A stretch of DNA of 8,640 bases, taken from assembly GCA_900751685.1 (NCBI GenBank), contig CAADSR010000389.1, positions 1 through 8,640 on the forward strand. The letters are read 5' to 3'. Shown piece after piece: positions 5,999 through 8,640 of the stretch; position 1 is the first letter of the stretch; each line of letters begins with the position of its first letter. Position numbers and translations under genes: made by a program. Below the pieces are notes generated by a model, which worked only from the letters and a program-made list of their open reading frames with translations, made no database searches and was not told the DNA's origin. This DNA is from Clostridia bacterium (GTDB lineage: Bacteria > Bacillota > Clostridia > UBA1381).

Positions 5999-8640
5999 CT
6001 ATGCACTCAAAGAAGTATCTTGTGAAGACTGTATTTTATAGGCCCTGATCCGTTTTACCCATTTTATAACTTCCACCTGGACAATGGAGAGTAGGGAAAG
6101 GCCAGCCACAATAAGCCATTGTGTCCCGGAGAGCAGAGTAAGTTTAAATGCGTTTTGCAATGCCGGAACAAAAAGGATACAGCCCATAAGAAGCAGGGAT
6201 ACAACAAAGGAGAGAAGAAGCCAAGGATTCGCACCTTCTGCCCTGACCCAAATTGGTTCCGTATTAGAACGCTGGTTAAAGGCGCGCAGCATTTGAGAAA
6301 ATGCCAACACACAAAATGCCATAGTCTGGCCTGCTGTGTGGCTTTCGAGGCTCACACCGATCCAGTATGCGACAATGGTCATAGCGGCCACAAAGAATCC
6401 CTGTGTTATAACGCGGCGCACTAGGTCTTTTTCAAACAATGTCCCGGATTTCACGGGCTGGTGCTTCATGATGTTTTTGCTGGCGGGGTCAACGCCTAGC
6501 GCCAGGGCTGGCAGAGTGGCGGTAGCCAGGTTTACCCATAGGATATGCACCGCCAATAGTGGGGCATCCCAATTGAAAATGGTTGCGGTTAGCAGGGTCA
6601 GGATCTCTGCAATATTACCAACCAGTAAAAATTGGATCACTTTTTGGATATTGCGGTAAACACGGCGGCCTTCTTTGATCGCGTAGGCAATCGTTGTAAA
6701 GCTGTCATCCAATAAGATCATGTCAGAAGCATCCTTGGCTACGTCTGTACCGGTGATCCCCATGGCTACTCCAATATCAGCAGCTTTCAAGGCAGGGGAA
6801 TCGTTTACGCCGTCACCGGTCATGGCGGCCACTTCACCAGTGCGTTTTAAGGATTGGATGATCCGTAGCTTATCTGCTGGGGATACCCGGGCAAAAACGG
6901 TAGCTGTTTTCGCGGCAGTATCTAATTCTTCATCGGTCATAGCATCCAGCTCGTCTCCGGAGATCACTGTGTTCCCAGGTTGGTAGATCCCCAGCTCTTT
7001 TGCGACTGCAAGGGCTGTTACTTTATGGTCGCCTGTTATCATGATCGTACGGATCCCGGCGGCATGACAGGTACGGATAGAGTCTGCAACCTCTTTCCGG
7101 GGCGGGTCGATCATTCCGGCCGCTCCAACAAAAGTCATATCAAGCTCTACATCCTCCTCTTCGTCCTCTGGTAGAGACTCTAAAGGCCTTATGGCAAAGC
7201 CCAGTACCCGGAGTGCATTTTCCGACATATGGAGGCAGAGATTTAAAATGTTGGTTTTATCAGCCTCCGTAATGGGCCGCACTCCCTTAGATGTTAAAAT
7301 ATGTGTACACAGGGGGAGCATTTCATCTACAGCGCCTTTTGTATAGGCGGTATAGGTTCCATTGACCTGATGGACGGTCGTCATGCGTTTACGGTCGGAG
7401 TCAAAGGGCTGCTCAAACAGGCGGGGGTATTCATCCTCTAGGGATTCATGGTTCATCCCAAAGGCCTGTGCCATATAGATCAAAGCACCCTCCGTCGGAT
7501 CGCCGATGATTTCCCCTTCCCGGTCTGGGTCAAGGCTGGCGTCATTACAAAGTGCCGCCGCATAGACTAATTCTTTATAAACATCCGGATGCTGCATAGG
7601 AGCATCCTTAATGAGCGTCGTTTTTCCGGCTTCAAAGTCGCCGTTGATTGCAACTTGGGTCACCGTCATTTTATTTAAGGTAAGCGTACCTGTTTTATCA
7701 CTGCAAATTACCGTTGCGCTGCCCAGGGTCTCCACTGCGGGCAGCTTACGGATGAGCGTATTTTTCTTTGCCATGCGCTGCACGCCCAGGGCCATTACGA
7801 TCGTAGCCGTGGCGGGCAGGCCTTCTGGTATGATAGAAATGGCCAACGAGATGGCCACAAGAAATTGAGGGATCAGCGGGCGGTGGTAAAATGCACCGAG
7901 AGCAAAAATCAGGGCACAAACGATCAGCCCTACAATGGTCAGGGTTTTTCCTACCTTGTTTAATTTTTGTTTAAGGGGGGTGTCTAGCTCATCCTGATTA
8001 TCGAGCATCCCGGCAATATTTCCGACCTCCGTATCCATCCCTGTAGCAACGACAATACCGGTGGCCCGTCCGTAGGTAACGATAGCAGAGGTATAGGCCA
8101 TATTGCTCCGGTCGCCCAGTGGGAAATCTTCCGGCAGAAGGTCGTCTGCATCTTTTTCCGAGGACAGGGATTCTCCTGTCAGAGAGGCTTCTTGTACCTT
8201 TAGATTTGCGGAATCAATCAATCTTAAATCGGCCGGGACCATATCACCGTCGCTTAAAAGGACAACATCGCCTATAACAAGCTCCTTTGCGGGGACGATG
8301 CTTTCTTCCTGCTGGCGCAGGACCCGTGCAGCCGGAGCATTCATGTTCCGCAGCGCTTCTAGGGAGGACTGGGCTTTTTTCTCCTGAACGATCCCAATGA
8401 TCGCATTAATGATGACGATCGTAAAAATAACAGCTGCTTCTGTCCATTCCTGCAGCAGCGCTGAAACGGCGGCCGCCCCGATAAGAACGAGCACCATTGG
8501 GTCAAAAATTTGTGACCGTAACATTTGCAGGATGGTTTTTGGTGGCTTTGAACGCAGCTCGTTGCGTCCGTTTCTGATTAACCTTTCGGCCGCCTCGGTA
8601 TCACTTAATCCTTCCTCACTGGTATGTAATGCTTTACATA
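5999..8640 (-). CDS. P2-type cation-transporting ATPase (Ca2+-pump-like), N-terminus cut by the window edge
   Basis: The frame stays open to base 8640, and 879 residues are visible. The Met at 8522-8524 is internal, because upstream codons encode the family's N-terminal cation-ATPase domain (LHTSEEGLSDTEAAERL). Since relatives run about 880-910 residues, only a short N-terminal piece is missing. Visible motifs: TGES of the actuator domain (8168-8179), PEGL in M4 (Glu 7823-7825), DKTGT with the phosphorylated Asp (7697-7699), KGA of the nucleotide-binding domain, MITGDHK, and TGDGVND (6800-6820). About ten membrane helices are evident: two before the actuator domain, two before the phosphorylation site, and six at the C-terminus. 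It uses ATP to move a cation across the membrane; the overall pattern is that of bacterial Ca2+ pumps. M5 keeps Asn and Glu (GNIAE; Glu 6605-6607), but M6 reads NLATA where Ca2+ pumps have NLVTD, so the usual ligand Asp is Ala (codon 6518-6520). The transported ion is therefore uncertain. It is transcribed separately from the repressor. Confidence 0.93.
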   Translation of the reverse strand, partial: CKALHTSEEGLSDTEAAERLIRNGRNELRSKPPKTILQMLRSQIFDPMVLVLIGAAAVSALLQEWTEAAVIFTIVIINAIIGIVQEKKAQSSLEALRNMNAPAARVLRQQEESIVPAKELVIGDVVLLSDGDMVPADLRLIDSANLKVQEASLTGESLSSEKDADDLLPEDFPLGDRSNMAYTSAIVTYGRATGIVVATGMDTEVGNIAGMLDNQDELDTPLKQKLNKVGKTLTIVGLIVCALIFALGAFYHRPLIPQFLVAISLAISIIPEGLPATATIVMALGVQRMAKKNTLIRKLPAVETLGSATVICSDKTGTLTLNKMTVTQVAINGDFEAGKTTLIKDAPMQHPDVYKELVYAAALCNDASLDPDREGEIIGDPTEGALIYMAQAFGMNHESLEDEYPRLFEQPFDSDRKRMTTVHQVNGTYTAYTKGAVDEMLPLCTHILTSKGVRPITEADKTNILNLCLHMSENALRVLGFAIRPLESLPEDEEEDVELDMTFVGAAGMIDPPRKEVADSIRTCHAAGIRTIMITGDHKVTALAVAKELGIYQPGNTVISGDELDAMTDEELDTAAKTATVFARVSPADKLRIIQSLKRTGEVAAMTGDGVNDSPALKAADIGVAMGITGTDVAKDASDMILLDDSFTTIAYAIKEGRRVYRNIQKVIQFLLVGNIAEILTLLTATIFNWDAPLLAVHILWVNLATATLPALALGVDPASKNIMKHQPVKSGTLFEKDLVRRVITQGFFVAAMTIVAYWIGVSLESHTAGQTMAFCVLAFSQMLRAFNQRSNTEPIWVRAEGANPWLLLSFVVSLLLMGCILFVPALQNAFKLTLLSGTQWLIVAGLSLLSIVQVEVIKWVKRIRAYKIQSSQDTSLSA

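Noticed and set aside
6084..8387. Plus-strand open frames opposite the ATPase gene
   Set aside because: They are short, composition-driven antisense frames over a strongly conserved coding sequence.
8522..8524. Met codon as the start of the P-type ATPase
   Set aside because: Codons upstream to the window edge encode the conserved N-terminal cation-ATPase domain, so the gene begins beyond 8640.

Overview
The window reads as a chromosomal segment from a Gram-positive Firmicute, most likely a plant-polysaccharide-using Clostridia member of the gut or rumen type. That assignment is inferred from protein character: a Pro/Thr-linked multimodular secreted esterase, a secreted protein with a copper-amine-oxidase-like stalk domain, AGGGAG-type ribosome binding sites, and U-rich intrinsic terminators. 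No RNA genes, insertion sequences, CRISPR arrays or clear prophage structural genes are visible. Species cannot be named from this sequence.

Layout. Bases 1-3840 (+) hold the 3' part of a very large secreted protein made of beta-sandwich and Ig-like modules. It ends in a rhamnogalacturonan acetylesterase-type SGNH esterase domain, and its 5' end lies outside the window. A strong hairpin terminator (3865-3897) follows. Bases 3925-5112 (+) encode a secreted protein with a copper-amine-oxidase-like N-terminal domain and a ComEC-type metallo-beta-lactamase (MBL) domain. This gene converges, across a 51-bp gap and a shared hairpin, on a (-) strand gene (5164-5808) for a LexA/CI-like self-cleaving repressor. 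The repressor has a good sigma-A-type promoter overlapped by an imperfect 25-bp palindrome, so autoregulation is likely. A strong (-) strand terminator (5927-5966) separates the repressor from a (-) strand P2-type cation-transporting ATPase (5999 to beyond 8640) that lacks only its extreme N-terminus.

How the genes relate. The four genes look like four separate transcription units rather than one operon or defence system. The esterase would deacetylate pectin (rhamnogalacturonan I) outside the cell. The secreted MBL protein has an unknown substrate. The repressor would respond to RecA/DNA damage if it behaves like its family. The ATPase would export or move a cation across the membrane. The most notable sequence-level point is that the ATPase has Ala at the membrane-helix-6 position that is normally the cation-binding Asp of Ca2+-type pumps. 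I did not find convincing evidence of a wholly new biological system.
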